From JBBEAM01 sp942491105 (GTDB lineage Bacteria > Pseudomonadota > Alphaproteobacteria > Kiloniellales > DSM-21159), in contig CALNZX010000008.1 of assembly GCA_942491105.1 (NCBI GenBank), positions 306,136 through 370,135 on the forward strand: 64,000 nucleotides of DNA, read 5' to 3'. Shown here piece after piece: positions 16,989 through 25,029 of this stretch (the first letter of the stretch is position 1; each line of letters starts with the position of its first letter). Made by a program: the position numbers and the translations under genes. Below the pieces are notes generated by a model. It saw only the letters and a list, made by a program, of their open reading frames with translations. It had not been told where the DNA came from and searched no databases.

Positions 16989-17470
16989 AGCGATGGGACC
17001 GACGTCCGTTTGAGATTCGTAATCTGTTCAACCCCGCATTCTGCGGTTTGGTCCTGTTCCGCGCCCTGAACGGCTATGAGGAAGAAGACGCGCGCGGCAT
17101 GCCTTTCTCGCTGTCGCTGCTCGTGCTGCCCCTGTGCTTGCACGAGGATTCGCGCGAGGTGATTGCCAGCAGTCCACGCAGATACCTGCTCAGGACGGCG
17201 GAGAACAAGCCGCAGATCGTGGTGGGCTTTGCCAACCGGGTTACACAGTGCTCCCTTGCCTTTGAGGGGTTCGGTCTGCTGATGGAAAGGGGCTGCATCG
17301 CTGTCGCGGATGAAGGTCGCATCAAGACGGTGCCCAAGAAGGTACGCAGGGCTGTCGACGGAACCGTCGAGACTGTTGCTTGCCAGAAGGTTGCGCGCAT
17401 CGTTGGTAGAGAATTTGCACGCATCGCTGACCGAGCGACCGTTTACGTAACTTTTGGAATTCGCCCATGA
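16985..17470 (+). CDS. ABC-3C system middle component
   Basis: A 161-residue intact ORF beginning with GTG. The opening MKRWDRRPFEIRNLFNPAFCG is the signature start of ABC-three-component middle components. The rest, including GMPFSLSLLVLPLCLHEDSRE, a FANRVTQCSLAFEGFGLLMERG segment (over its length) and KVRRAVDGTVETVACQKVARIVGREFA in the C-terminal half, is helical and winged-helix-like. In this system class (defined by comparative genomics of ABC ATPases in conflict systems) the middle component bridges the DUF3732-type ATPase and the effector. The start overlaps the restored end of the nuclease gene (GTGA), and the stop overlaps the ATPase start (ATGA), so translation of all three was coupled. 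Confidence 0.82.
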   Translation: MKRWDRRPFEIRNLFNPAFCGLVLFRALNGYEEEDARGMPFSLSLLVLPLCLHEDSREVIASSPRRYLLRTAENKPQIVVGFANRVTQCSLAFEGFGLLMERGCIAVADEGRIKTVPKKVRRAVDGTVETVACQKVARIVGREFARIADRATVYVTFGIRP

Positions 17471-19388
17471 AGATTAGATCTATCCACATTTACAGCCATA
17501 ACGGTCTGCGCCGTGATCTTCACTTCAGGGTAGATGGGCTGAATGTCATTACCGGTCGCTCCTCAACCGGCAAGTCCGCACTCTCCGAAATTATCGAATC
17601 TGTGGGACGATCTTCGTTCACGTCCCGGAAGGCATCATCCGCGATAAGGTGGCGTGGTACGCCGTAATCTACCAATTCGAAAAAGAGCAGGTGCTGGTTG
17701 CCAAGCCGACTCCGCCTCGCGGTGGTGCAAGTTGTAGCACGTCAATGCTGCGGAGGGGCGCGCAGGTGCAAATACCCGAGCTCAAGGATCTGGCGGTCAA
17801 TACCGACGACGATAGCATAGTTGGACTGCTGTCACGCCTGCTAGGTATTCCCGAGAACCGGACCGAAGTGGCGCTGAACCAGCCGCGACAGCTCGACGCG
17901 AACGTCAAGCCACGTTCATCTCTCCAGAAGCAGGGCTGGTCGCCAATAGGACCAGCTTTTTTCCGCGAGAACGAGCCAGCCCAGGTCGGCTGCGTCCTGT
18001 GGCGTCTCCTCCCGCGACCGTTCGAATGGAATGTCGAGACAGGGGATTGAAGTAGCAACAAGAAGTGGAGCAGGCGCGCAATCCGTCGCACGTCGCAGGA
18101 GCAGGCCATCGGTCTGTACTCGGAGGCCAAGACAGTCGGGGTTATCGGCACCACCGATGATGATCCGAATGCCGATGAGATCGTCGGAGCATTGACGTCG
18201 GCACTGTCATGGAAGCCAGAAAACGTGCCAGACGACGACGTAAGCCGCGTTTCCCTTTTGGAGGATGAACTGGCGCAATTGCGCCAGGATCGCCGAGACA
18301 TTCAGGCCCGAATTGACGCGGCACGGCAGTTCGCCAAGAGGGCAGGCGGCTACGAAAACGAGGCCGCCGAACAGATCGACCGGCTCGCTTCGATCAAGGC
18401 CTTGCCGAAAAGCCCAGAAAGCGGCGAATGGCAATGGCCATTCAGCGAACAGAACCTAGCGCTGGACTCCCCGGTTGCTGTCATCCTGCTCAATGAGCTT
18501 GAATCGCTTGATAATGAATTGCGCATTGCCACAGGCCAGCGCCCCAAGCTTGAAGCCTACTTGGCTGAACTGACTGCTAGGGCGGACGGTATCGCGGGCG
18601 ACATCAAACAGAAGGAAGCCGAGCTATCCGCAGCCATCTCAGCAAATGAAGTCATCGCCCAAATGGGCACTCGGAACAATGCGGCCGCGCGCGTAGTTGG
18701 TCGCGTCAGTCTGTTCTTGGAAACGCTCCTCCCGGACGAAGATCTTGTCAAATTGGATGCAGAGAACCGCCGTCTCAACAACAAGGTCGACCAACTCAAG
18801 CAGGAAATCGGCACTGACGATAGCAACGAACGCCTGACTTCAATCCTCAACAACATCTCTGCACAATTATCGCAGTACGTTCAGAAATTCGAAGCCGAGT
18901 TTCGAGACTTTCCTGCGCGGCTTGACCTGTCGCAAATGACGATCATCTTCGATCGGCCTGAACGTCCTGTTCCAATGAGCCGCACCGGAGGCGGCGAGAA
19001 CCATCTGGCCTATCACTTGTCAGCATTGCTCGCCCTGCACCTGTTCGCGGCAAGAAACAAGCGCCCGATCCCGCGCTTTCTGTTAATCGACCAGCCGACT
19101 CAAGTCTACTTCCCGTCGGAGCAAGTCTACAAGGACGCCGACGGCTCCGTACAAAGGACAGAAGCTGACGCGGACCTCATTGCGGTGCGTCGGCTGTTCG
19201 AGTTGCTGTTGAAATTTACCCAAGAGGACGTTCCCGGCTTCCAAATAATTGTCACAGAGCATGCAAATCTCGGCGAGCAGTGGTTTCAGAATGCGTTAGT
19301 CGAAGAGCCCTGGACCAAGCCGCCTGCGCTGGTTCCCGAGGATTGCCTGAGGGCACTAGCCTTCAAGTACTGTATTGCCACACTTTAG
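17467..19388 (+). pseudogene. ABC-3C ATPase, DUF3732 family, with several small frameshifts
   Basis: Starts MKIRSIHIYSHNGLRRDLHF with Walker A GRSSTGKS (residues 30-37). The frame breaks near 17599, where one base seems missing; the next frame continues CGTIFVHVPEGIIRDKVAWY. Between about 17905 and 18080 the text needs several more single-base shifts (for example LQKQG then LVANRTSFF in another frame, then RENEPAQ back in the first) and there is a TGA at 18048-18050. From about 18080 to 19388 it is clean: coiled coil, the ABC signature-like GGGENHLAYHLSALLALHLF, Walker B RFLLIDQPTQVYFP and switch His in IIVTEH. As written it is broken; if the indels are sequence errors the protein would be about 640 residues and complete. 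Confidence 0.8.
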
Positions 19389-19509
19389 GAAGTCCGTGGT
19401 TGTGAGTTTATTCATCCCACCCCTAGTGCCCAGACCGGCGCGAAGATGCGGAGAAGCGGGAAGGGAATCCGAGGGCGGCCTCACCCAGCCGAGTTATCGT
19501 TCGGAGTCC

Positions 19510-20490
19510 CTACCCCCACAACTCCGCTTTCGGCGGCGCAATCTCGCTGCCGGTGATCTCCAGGCCTTCGTCGCGGTCGCGGTCGAGCAGCAGGGGGCCG
19601 TCGAGGTCGACCACCTCGGCGCCTTGCGCCAGCAGCACCGCCGGGGCCATGGCCAGGGAGGTCGCCAGCATGCAGCCGACCATGATGCCGAAGCCCGCCG
19701 CCTCGGCCTCGGCCTTGAGCGCCAGGGCCTCGGTCAGGCCCCCGGTCTTGTCGAGCTTGATGTTGACCATGTCGTAGCGCCCGGCCAGCTCCGCCAGGGT
19801 CGCGCGGTCGTGGCAGGACTCGTCGGCGCAGAGTGGCACCAGGCGCTCGATCTCCGCCAGCCCGGCGTCTTGCCCGGCGGGCAGCGGCTGCTCGATCATC
19901 GCCACGCCCAGCGCGCGCAGCTCCGGCGCGTAGGCCTGATAGGACTCCAGGGTCCAGCCCTCGTTGGCGTCGACCACGATCTTCGGCTTGGGCGCCGCCT
20001 GGCGCACCGCGCGCACCCGGTCGAGGTCCTCGGGTCCGGCGAGCTTGAGCTTCAGCAAGGGCCGCTCGGCCTGGGCCGCCGCCGCCTCGGCCATCTTCTC
20101 GGCCGTGTCGAGGGAGAGGGTGTAGGCCGTGGTGACGGGAGCGGGTTCCTTCAGTCCGGCAAGCCGCCAGGCGGGCTTTCCGGCCAGCTTGGCCTCCAGG
20201 TCCCAGAGCGCGCAGTCCACGGCGTTGCGCGCCGCGCCGGCGGGCAGCGCGGATTGCAGCGCCGCGCGGTCCAGACCGCTTTCGATCGCCCCGCGCAGGG
20301 CCTCGATTTCGGCGGCGACGCCCTCCAGGCTTTCGCCGTAACGGCTGTAGGGGACGCATTCGCCGCGTCCGCGCGCGCCGTCGCGGCTCAGCTCCACCAC
20401 CAGCACGTCGGCCGCCGTCTTGGCGCCGCGGGAAATCCGGAAGCTGCCGCGAATCGGCCAGGATTCACGCCGCAGAACGAGCGCGGTCAT
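19510..20490 (-). CDS. dgcA: Enolase-superfamily racemase/epimerase (dipeptide epimerase / DgcA type)
   Basis: A 326-residue mandelate-racemase/muconate-lactonizing-type barrel. The N-terminal capping domain is followed by the catalytic lysine pair in PLLKLKLAG (KxK, about residues 145-149). Metal ligands are Asp in KIVVDANEGW, Glu in MIEQPLP and Asp in LCADESCHD, and the second base Lys lies in MVNIKLDKTGGL. KxK plus DxxxxxxT-type features suit Ala-Glu dipeptide epimerases. The neighbouring DUF1611 gene, four bases away, points to the DgcN-DgcA pair, which converts D-glutamate through N-acetyl-D-Glu to N-acetyl-L-Glu. The assignment to that pathway is by context; a dipeptide epimerase remains the alternative. 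Confidence 0.8.
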   Translation of the reverse strand: MTALVLRRESWPIRGSFRISRGAKTAADVLVVELSRDGARGRGECVPYSRYGESLEGVAAEIEALRGAIESGLDRAALQSALPAGAARNAVDCALWDLEAKLAGKPAWRLAGLKEPAPVTTAYTLSLDTAEKMAEAAAAQAERPLLKLKLAGPEDLDRVRAVRQAAPKPKIVVDANEGWTLESYQAYAPELRALGVAMIEQPLPAGQDAGLAEIERLVPLCADESCHDRATLAELAGRYDMVNIKLDKTGGLTEALALKAEAEAAGFGIMVGCMLATSLAMAPAVLLAQGAEVVDLDGPLLLDRDRDEGLEITGSEIAPPKAELWG

Positions 20491-20494
20491 GCGC

Positions 20495-21493
20495 CTAGTC
20501 CAGGACGTCTACGATGGCATCCACGCCCTGCTTCACCGGGTCGACGGCGGGCAGGCCGTGGTCGTCGGAGAGCTTCTTGAGGTAGTCCTCGGCGTCTCCA
20601 GCGGGCAGGCCCGAGGTATTGACGGCGATGCCGACGAAGCGGACAGCGGGGTTGGTCAGACGGCCGCAGTCCAGATTGCGCTGCATGCAGAGCTCCAGGC
20701 TCGGCAGGGCATAGCTGGGCAGCCCGCGCATGTGCGTGCGGGTCGGCTCGTGGCACAGGACCAGGGCGTCCGCCTGGCTGCCGTGCAGCAGGCCGAGACT
20801 GACCCCGGCGTAGGAGGCATGAAACAGGGAGCCCTGCCCCTCGATCAGGTCCCAGTGATCGGCATCGTTATCGGGCGCCAGCCACTCGACCGCGCCGGAA
20901 ATGAAATCGGCGATCACCGCGTCCACGGACACGCCGCCGCCGGCGATGAAGATGCCGGTCTGCCCGGTGGCGCGGAAATCCGCCTTCATGCCGCGCGCGC
21001 GCATCGCCCGCTCCAGCGCCAGCGTGGTGTACATCTTGCCGACCGAGCAATCGGTGCCGACGGCCAGCAGCCGCTTGCCGCCGCGCTTCTCGCCGCTGGC
21101 GACCGAAAAGCTCTGGGTGGGGTGACGCACGTCGAAGAGGCTGCGGCCGTGGCGTTCCGCCGCCTGCTTGAGCGCCGGCACGTCGTTGAGGCGTTTGTGC
21201 AGCCCGGCGGCCACGTCCATGCCCAGGGACAGCGCCTTTTCCAGCACGGCGATCCAGCTTTCGGAGATCACGCCGCCACGGTTGACCACCCCCGCGATCA
21301 CGGTTTTGACGCCGGCGGCGGCGGCTTCCTCGAGGGTCATCTCCGGCAGGCCGAGATCGGCCTCGCAGCCGGGCAGCCGAAGCTGGCCCAGGCACCATTC
21401 GGGGCGCCAGTGCGCCACGCCAGCCGCCGTCTTGGCGGCGAGTTGGTCCGGCGCATCGCCGAGGAACATCAAGTAGGGGTGCGCAATAGCCAT
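20495..21493 (-). CDS. dgcN: DUF1611 family P-loop protein (DgcN-type N-acetyltransferase)
   Basis: About 332 residues from the ATG at 21493; the frame is open further upstream, but MAIAHPYLMFLGDAPDQLAAK is the typical family beginning. The N-terminal domain ends in ESWIAVLEKALSLGMDVAAGLHKRL. The C-terminal P-loop domain carries GTDCSVGKMYTTLALERAMR, an ATGQTGIFIAGGGVSVDAVIADF segment (about residues 220-242), and LIEGQGSLFHASYAGVSLGLL, as in DUF1611. Members have been described as DgcN, acetylating D-glutamate for the DgcA racemase encoded next to it, here four bases downstream in the same operon. The gene is divergent from a gamma-glutamyltransferase; both could act on glutamyl peptides released from cell walls. 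Confidence 0.82.
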   Translation of the reverse strand: MAIAHPYLMFLGDAPDQLAAKTAAGVAHWRPEWCLGQLRLPGCEADLGLPEMTLEEAAAAGVKTVIAGVVNRGGVISESWIAVLEKALSLGMDVAAGLHKRLNDVPALKQAAERHGRSLFDVRHPTQSFSVASGEKRGGKRLLAVGTDCSVGKMYTTLALERAMRARGMKADFRATGQTGIFIAGGGVSVDAVIADFISGAVEWLAPDNDADHWDLIEGQGSLFHASYAGVSLGLLHGSQADALVLCHEPTRTHMRGLPSYALPSLELCMQRNLDCGRLTNPAVRFVGIAVNTSGLPAGDAEDYLKKLSDDHGLPAVDPVKQGVDAIVDVLD

Positions 21494-21640
21494 GCCGCTG
21501 GCCCTCCAAATCGCAATGAGTCCAAGCCTGAACGCCGCCCTTATAACGCAAGGCTGTTGTGAATGCGCGGCCTCTTTCGAGTTGCCCAGGCAAGCGGCTA
21601 TAGTCGCCCAAATCAACTAAAATTCCGAGAGATCGAAAAG

Positions 21641-23440
21641 ATGTTCACCACACGCCCGGAACTGCGCGGCACCTTCGGCGCCGTCGCCTCGACGCACTGG
21701 CTGGCCTCGGCCGCCGGCATGGCCCTGCTGGAGCGCGGCGGCAATGCCTTCGACGCCGCGGTGGGCGCGGGTTTCGTGCTGCAGGTGGTCGAACCGCACC
21801 TTAACGGCCCCGGCGGCGAGGTGCCGATCATCCTGCGCAGCGCCGAAACCGGCGAGATCAAGGTGATCTGCGGCCAGGGACCGGCGCCGGCCGGCGCGAC
21901 CATCGCGCATTACAAGGGCGAGGGCCTCGACCTGGTTCCCGGCTCGGGCCTGCTGGCGACGGTGATTCCCGGCGCGTTCGACGCCTGGATGCTGATGCTG
22001 CGCGACCATGGCTCCATGGAACCCTCGGAGGTGATGGAGTACGCCCTGGGCTACGCCGAGGGCGGCTTCCCCCTGGTGCCGCTGATCTGCGACACCATCG
22101 AGACCGTCTCCGATCTGTTTCGCGACGAATGGACGACTTCGGGCGATCTCTACCTGCCCAAGGGCAAGCTGCCCCAGCCGCGGCAGCTGTTCCGCAACCG
22201 CGCCCTGGCCGGTACCTACCGGCGACTGCTCGCCGAGGGCGAGGGCGCCGGGCATAGCCGGGAAAAGCGGATCGACGCCATGCGCAAGGCCTGGCGCGAG
22301 GGCTTCGTGGCCGAGGAGATCGCCCGCTTCTGCAGCACCACCGAGGCCATGGACACCTCCGGGGAGCGCCACCGTGGCGTGCTCACCGGCGACGACATGG
22401 CCGGATGGGAAGCCAGCTACGAGGCGCCGCTGACCTACGATTACCACGGCTGGACGGTCTGCAAGGGCGGCCCCTGGAGCCAGGGTCCGGTGTTCCTGCA
22501 GCAGCTCGCGCTGCTCAAGGGCTTCGACCTCGACGGCATGGATCCGAACGAGCCGGACTTCGTTCACACCGTGGTCGAATGCGCCAAGCTCGCCTTCGCC
22601 GACCGCGAGGTTTACTACGGCGACCCGGCGTTCAACGCGGTGCCGATGGAGACTCTGCTCTCCGACGCCTACAACGACGAGCGGCGCAGGCTGATTGGCG
22701 CGGAGGCCTCCTTGGAGCTGCGGCCCGGCGCCATCGCCGGCAGCGAAACCTCGATAGAACACCTGCTGACGGAGCGGCCCGAAACCGAGGCCTTCGACGC
22801 CCTGGGCAGCGGCGAGCCGACCACCAGCGCCGATGGCGCCAGCAAGGGCGACACCTGTCATGTCGATGTGATCGACCGCTGGGGCAACATGGTCTCGGCC
22901 ACACCCTCGGGCGGCTGGCTGCAGTCTTCCCCGCTGATCCCCGCGCTCGGCTTCTGCCTCAACAGCCGGGCGCAGATGTTCTGGCTCGAGGAAGGCCTGC
23001 CGGCCAGCCTGGCGCCCGGCAAGCGGCCGCGCACCACGCTCTCGGTCAATCTGATGCTGAAGGACGGAGAGCCGAGCATGGTTTGCGGCACGCCCGGCGG
23101 CGACTATCAGGATCAATGGACCCTGGCGATGTTCCTGCGCCACGTTCACGCGGGCATGAACCTGCAGCAGGCCATCGACGCGCCGAGCTTCCAGACCAAC
23201 CACATGCCCTCCTCCTTCTGGCCGCGCGCCGCGGACCTGGGCAGCCTGTCGCTGGAGGAACGCTTTCCCGAGGAGACCATCGCCGCCCTGGAGAAGCGCG
23301 GCCATCGGGTCAAACGGGTCGATCCCTGGTCGCTGGGCCGGGTCTCGGCGGTGGCGCGCGAGAAGGACGCCTCGGGAGACATCCAGATCAAGGCCGCGGC
23401 CAATCCCCGCTTCATGCAGGGTTACGCCGTGGCGCGATGA
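21641..23440 (+). CDS. Gamma-glutamyltransferase family protein
   Basis: About 599 residues from the ATG at 21641; an upstream in-frame start gives an unlikely extension. Ntn-hydrolase features: N-terminal GTFGAVASTHWLASAAGMAL and LLERGGNAFDAAVGAGFVLQ, the autocleavage/nucleophile Thr405 in SKGDTCHVDVIDRWGNMVS, and downstream PALGFCLNSRAQMFWLEEGL and RPRTTLSVNLMLKDGEPSMV. No signal peptide is seen, so unlike E. coli Ggt it would be cytoplasmic; this fits the acylase-like branch of the family. Its stop overlaps the MATE gene start (ATGA). Likely substrate: a gamma-glutamyl compound, possibly linked with the adjacent D-glutamate genes. Confidence 0.9.
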   Translation: MFTTRPELRGTFGAVASTHWLASAAGMALLERGGNAFDAAVGAGFVLQVVEPHLNGPGGEVPIILRSAETGEIKVICGQGPAPAGATIAHYKGEGLDLVPGSGLLATVIPGAFDAWMLMLRDHGSMEPSEVMEYALGYAEGGFPLVPLICDTIETVSDLFRDEWTTSGDLYLPKGKLPQPRQLFRNRALAGTYRRLLAEGEGAGHSREKRIDAMRKAWREGFVAEEIARFCSTTEAMDTSGERHRGVLTGDDMAGWEASYEAPLTYDYHGWTVCKGGPWSQGPVFLQQLALLKGFDLDGMDPNEPDFVHTVVECAKLAFADREVYYGDPAFNAVPMETLLSDAYNDERRRLIGAEASLELRPGAIAGSETSIEHLLTERPETEAFDALGSGEPTTSADGASKGDTCHVDVIDRWGNMVSATPSGGWLQSSPLIPALGFCLNSRAQMFWLEEGLPASLAPGKRPRTTLSVNLMLKDGEPSMVCGTPGGDYQDQWTLAMFLRHVHAGMNLQQAIDAPSFQTNHMPSSFWPRAADLGSLSLEERFPEETIAALEKRGHRVKRVDPWSLGRVSAVAREKDASGDIQIKAAANPRFMQGYAVAR

Positions 23441-24768
23441 GGGCGACCGACCTGCTCGCCAGTCCGCACCGCAGGGTCTGGCGCCTTTCCGGACCGATCA
23501 TTCTATCGAACCTCTCGGTTCCGCTGCTCGGCGCGGTGGACACAGCCGTCATGGGGCATCAGCCCGACGCGGCCTTCATCGGCGCGGTGGCGGTCGGCGC
23601 CCTGATCTTCAGCATCGTCTACTGGGGCTTCGGCTTCCTGCGCATGGGGACCACCGGCTTCACCGCGCAAGCCGATGGCGCCGGCGACGACGCCGAGCTG
23701 CGCGCCACCCTGGCCCGGCCGATGCTGCTGGCCGGTGCGATCGCGCTGGCGATCCTGCTGCTGCAGTGGCCGATCGCCGAGATCGCCTTCTCCCTGATAG
23801 ACCCGAGCGATTCGGTCGAAAGTCTCGGGCGGATCTACTTCGGGATCCGGATCTGGGGCGCGCCGGCCACGCTGATGACCTACGCCCTGCTCGGCTGGCT
23901 GCTTGGCGTCTCGCGGGCCCGCGACGTGCTGCTGCTCACCGTGACCCTCAACGGCATCAATATCGCGCTGACGCTGTTCCTGGTGCTGGAACTGGACTGG
24001 GGCATCGCCGGCGCCGCCTGGGGCACGCTGATCGCCGAGTATCTCGCCCTGGCGCTCGGCTTCGGCCTGGCGTTTTCCGAGCTGCGGCGGCGCGGCGGCC
24101 GCTGGGAAATGCCGAGAATTCTCGACCGCCCCCGGCTGACCGCCCTGTTCCGGGTCAACATCGACATCTTCATCCGCACGCTTTGCCTGGAAACCGCCTT
24201 CGCGGTCTTTCTGGCGATCTCCGCCAAGTTCGGGGACACCCGCCTGGCCGGCAATGCCATCCTGATGCAGCTGCAGACCTTCATGTCCTACGGCCTCGAC
24301 GGTTTCGCCCATGCCGCCGAGGTTCTGGCGGGCGGTGCCTACGGCGCGCGCAATCGCGCGGCCTTCCGTCGGATGGTCGAGATTTCGACGCTCTGGGCGG
24401 CGGTGCTCTCCGGCGCCGTCTGTCTGGCTTATTTCCTGTTCGGCGAGACCATTCTCGCCCTGTTTACCGATCTGCCCGAGGTCCGCGCGGCAGCGCGCAG
24501 CTATCTGCCCTGGCTGGCGCTCTCGCCGATCGTTTCGGTGTGGTCGTTCCAGCTCGACGGGATCTTCATCGGCGCGACGCGGACTGGCGAGATGCGCAAC
24601 GCCATGCTCGCGTCGCTGCTGGTATTCCTGGTCTCCGCGGCGCTGCTGGTGCCGCTGCTCGAGAACCACGGGCTATGGCTCGCCTTCCTGATCTTCATGC
24701 TGGCCAGGGCGGTGACCCTTGGCTGCTATTATCCGAGACTGGAACGTGCCGTTGAGGGACGTTCGTAG
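23437..24768 (+). CDS. MATE/DinF-family efflux transporter
   Basis: About 443 residues with 12 predicted membrane helices in two homologous halves. The opening VWRLSGPIILSNLSVPLLGAVDTAVMGH and WGFGFLRMGTTGFTAQA are diagnostic of the DinF branch of MATE exporters; the second half repeats the pattern (YLPWLALSPIVSVWSFQLDGIFIGA). These proteins export cationic drugs or metabolites using Na+ or H+ gradients. The start codon overlaps the stop of the gamma-glutamyltransferase gene, so the two are co-translated and the cargo could be a product of that enzyme. The reading frame stays open about 1 kb upstream, but that is an overlap artefact inside the transferase. Confidence 0.9.
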   Translation: MRATDLLASPHRRVWRLSGPIILSNLSVPLLGAVDTAVMGHQPDAAFIGAVAVGALIFSIVYWGFGFLRMGTTGFTAQADGAGDDAELRATLARPMLLAGAIALAILLLQWPIAEIAFSLIDPSDSVESLGRIYFGIRIWGAPATLMTYALLGWLLGVSRARDVLLLTVTLNGINIALTLFLVLELDWGIAGAAWGTLIAEYLALALGFGLAFSELRRRGGRWEMPRILDRPRLTALFRVNIDIFIRTLCLETAFAVFLAISAKFGDTRLAGNAILMQLQTFMSYGLDGFAHAAEVLAGGAYGARNRAAFRRMVEISTLWAAVLSGAVCLAYFLFGETILALFTDLPEVRAAARSYLPWLALSPIVSVWSFQLDGIFIGATRTGEMRNAMLASLLVFLVSAALLVPLLENHGLWLAFLIFMLARAVTLGCYYPRLERAVEGRS

Positions 24769-24773
24769 ATAGC

Positions 24774-24814
24774 CCAAAAAAAGGCGCCGGCCGGATTTGG
24801 GGAATCCGGCCGGC
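24774..24814 (-). terminator. Strong rho-independent terminator
   Basis: GCCGGCCGGATT (24786-24797) pairs perfectly with AATCCGGCCGGC (24803-24814) around TGGGG. On the minus strand the stem is followed, after GCC, by a run of T (plus-strand A-tract 24774-24782). It lies 20 bases after the stop of the small ORF at 24834 and ends the chvI-chvG-like transcript. It also sits just downstream of the MATE gene, but it lacks a T-run in that direction. Confidence 0.85.
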
Positions 24815-24833
24815 CGTTGGGGGCGTCGGGAGC

Positions 24834-25016
24834 CTAGACTGAGCCCAATGCGTCACATTGGCTGGTGGGGTGACGGCTCACTGCGTTCTCGCAAACGCTC
24901 TGGAAACTGGCGTTGGGGCCTTCCAGAAGAACCTTGGGCTCACTCCCGCCGCAGGTGCAGGAAAACCCTAGCCGGGCCCGCTCCGGTTTTGTTGTGCCAT
25001 GGCTGTGACATTGCAT
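24834..25016 (-). CDS. Putative small Cys-rich protein (60 aa)
   Basis: Starts MQCHSHGTTKPERARLGFSC and continues with CTCGGSEPKVLLEGPNASFQ, SVCENAVSRHP and ends DALGSV. Five cysteines and several histidines, with the CxCGG group, suggest metal binding or disulfides. AGGA sits five to six bases before the ATG. The gene starts 14 bases after the sensor-kinase stop and ends 20 bases before the strong terminator at 24774-24814, which is the position expected of a genuine last gene in the operon. The family is not recognised, and no signal peptide is visible. It could be an untranslated 3' region, but the terminator placement and codon pattern favour a real gene. Confidence 0.45.
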   Translation of the reverse strand: MQCHSHGTTKPERARLGFSCTCGGSEPKVLLEGPNASFQSVCENAVSRHPTSQCDALGSV

Positions 25017-25029
25017 CTGAATCCTGGTA

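Noticed and set aside
15590..19500. Possible direct repeats (GAGTTAT) flanking the ABC-3C island
   Set aside because: Only a 7-base match was seen by eye, well within chance; no tRNA end, integrase or longer repeat marks the borders.
22405..23436. Upstream extension of the MATE frame
   Set aside because: It lies inside the gamma-glutamyltransferase and has no membrane character; the ATGA overlap at 23437 gives a normal-length transporter.
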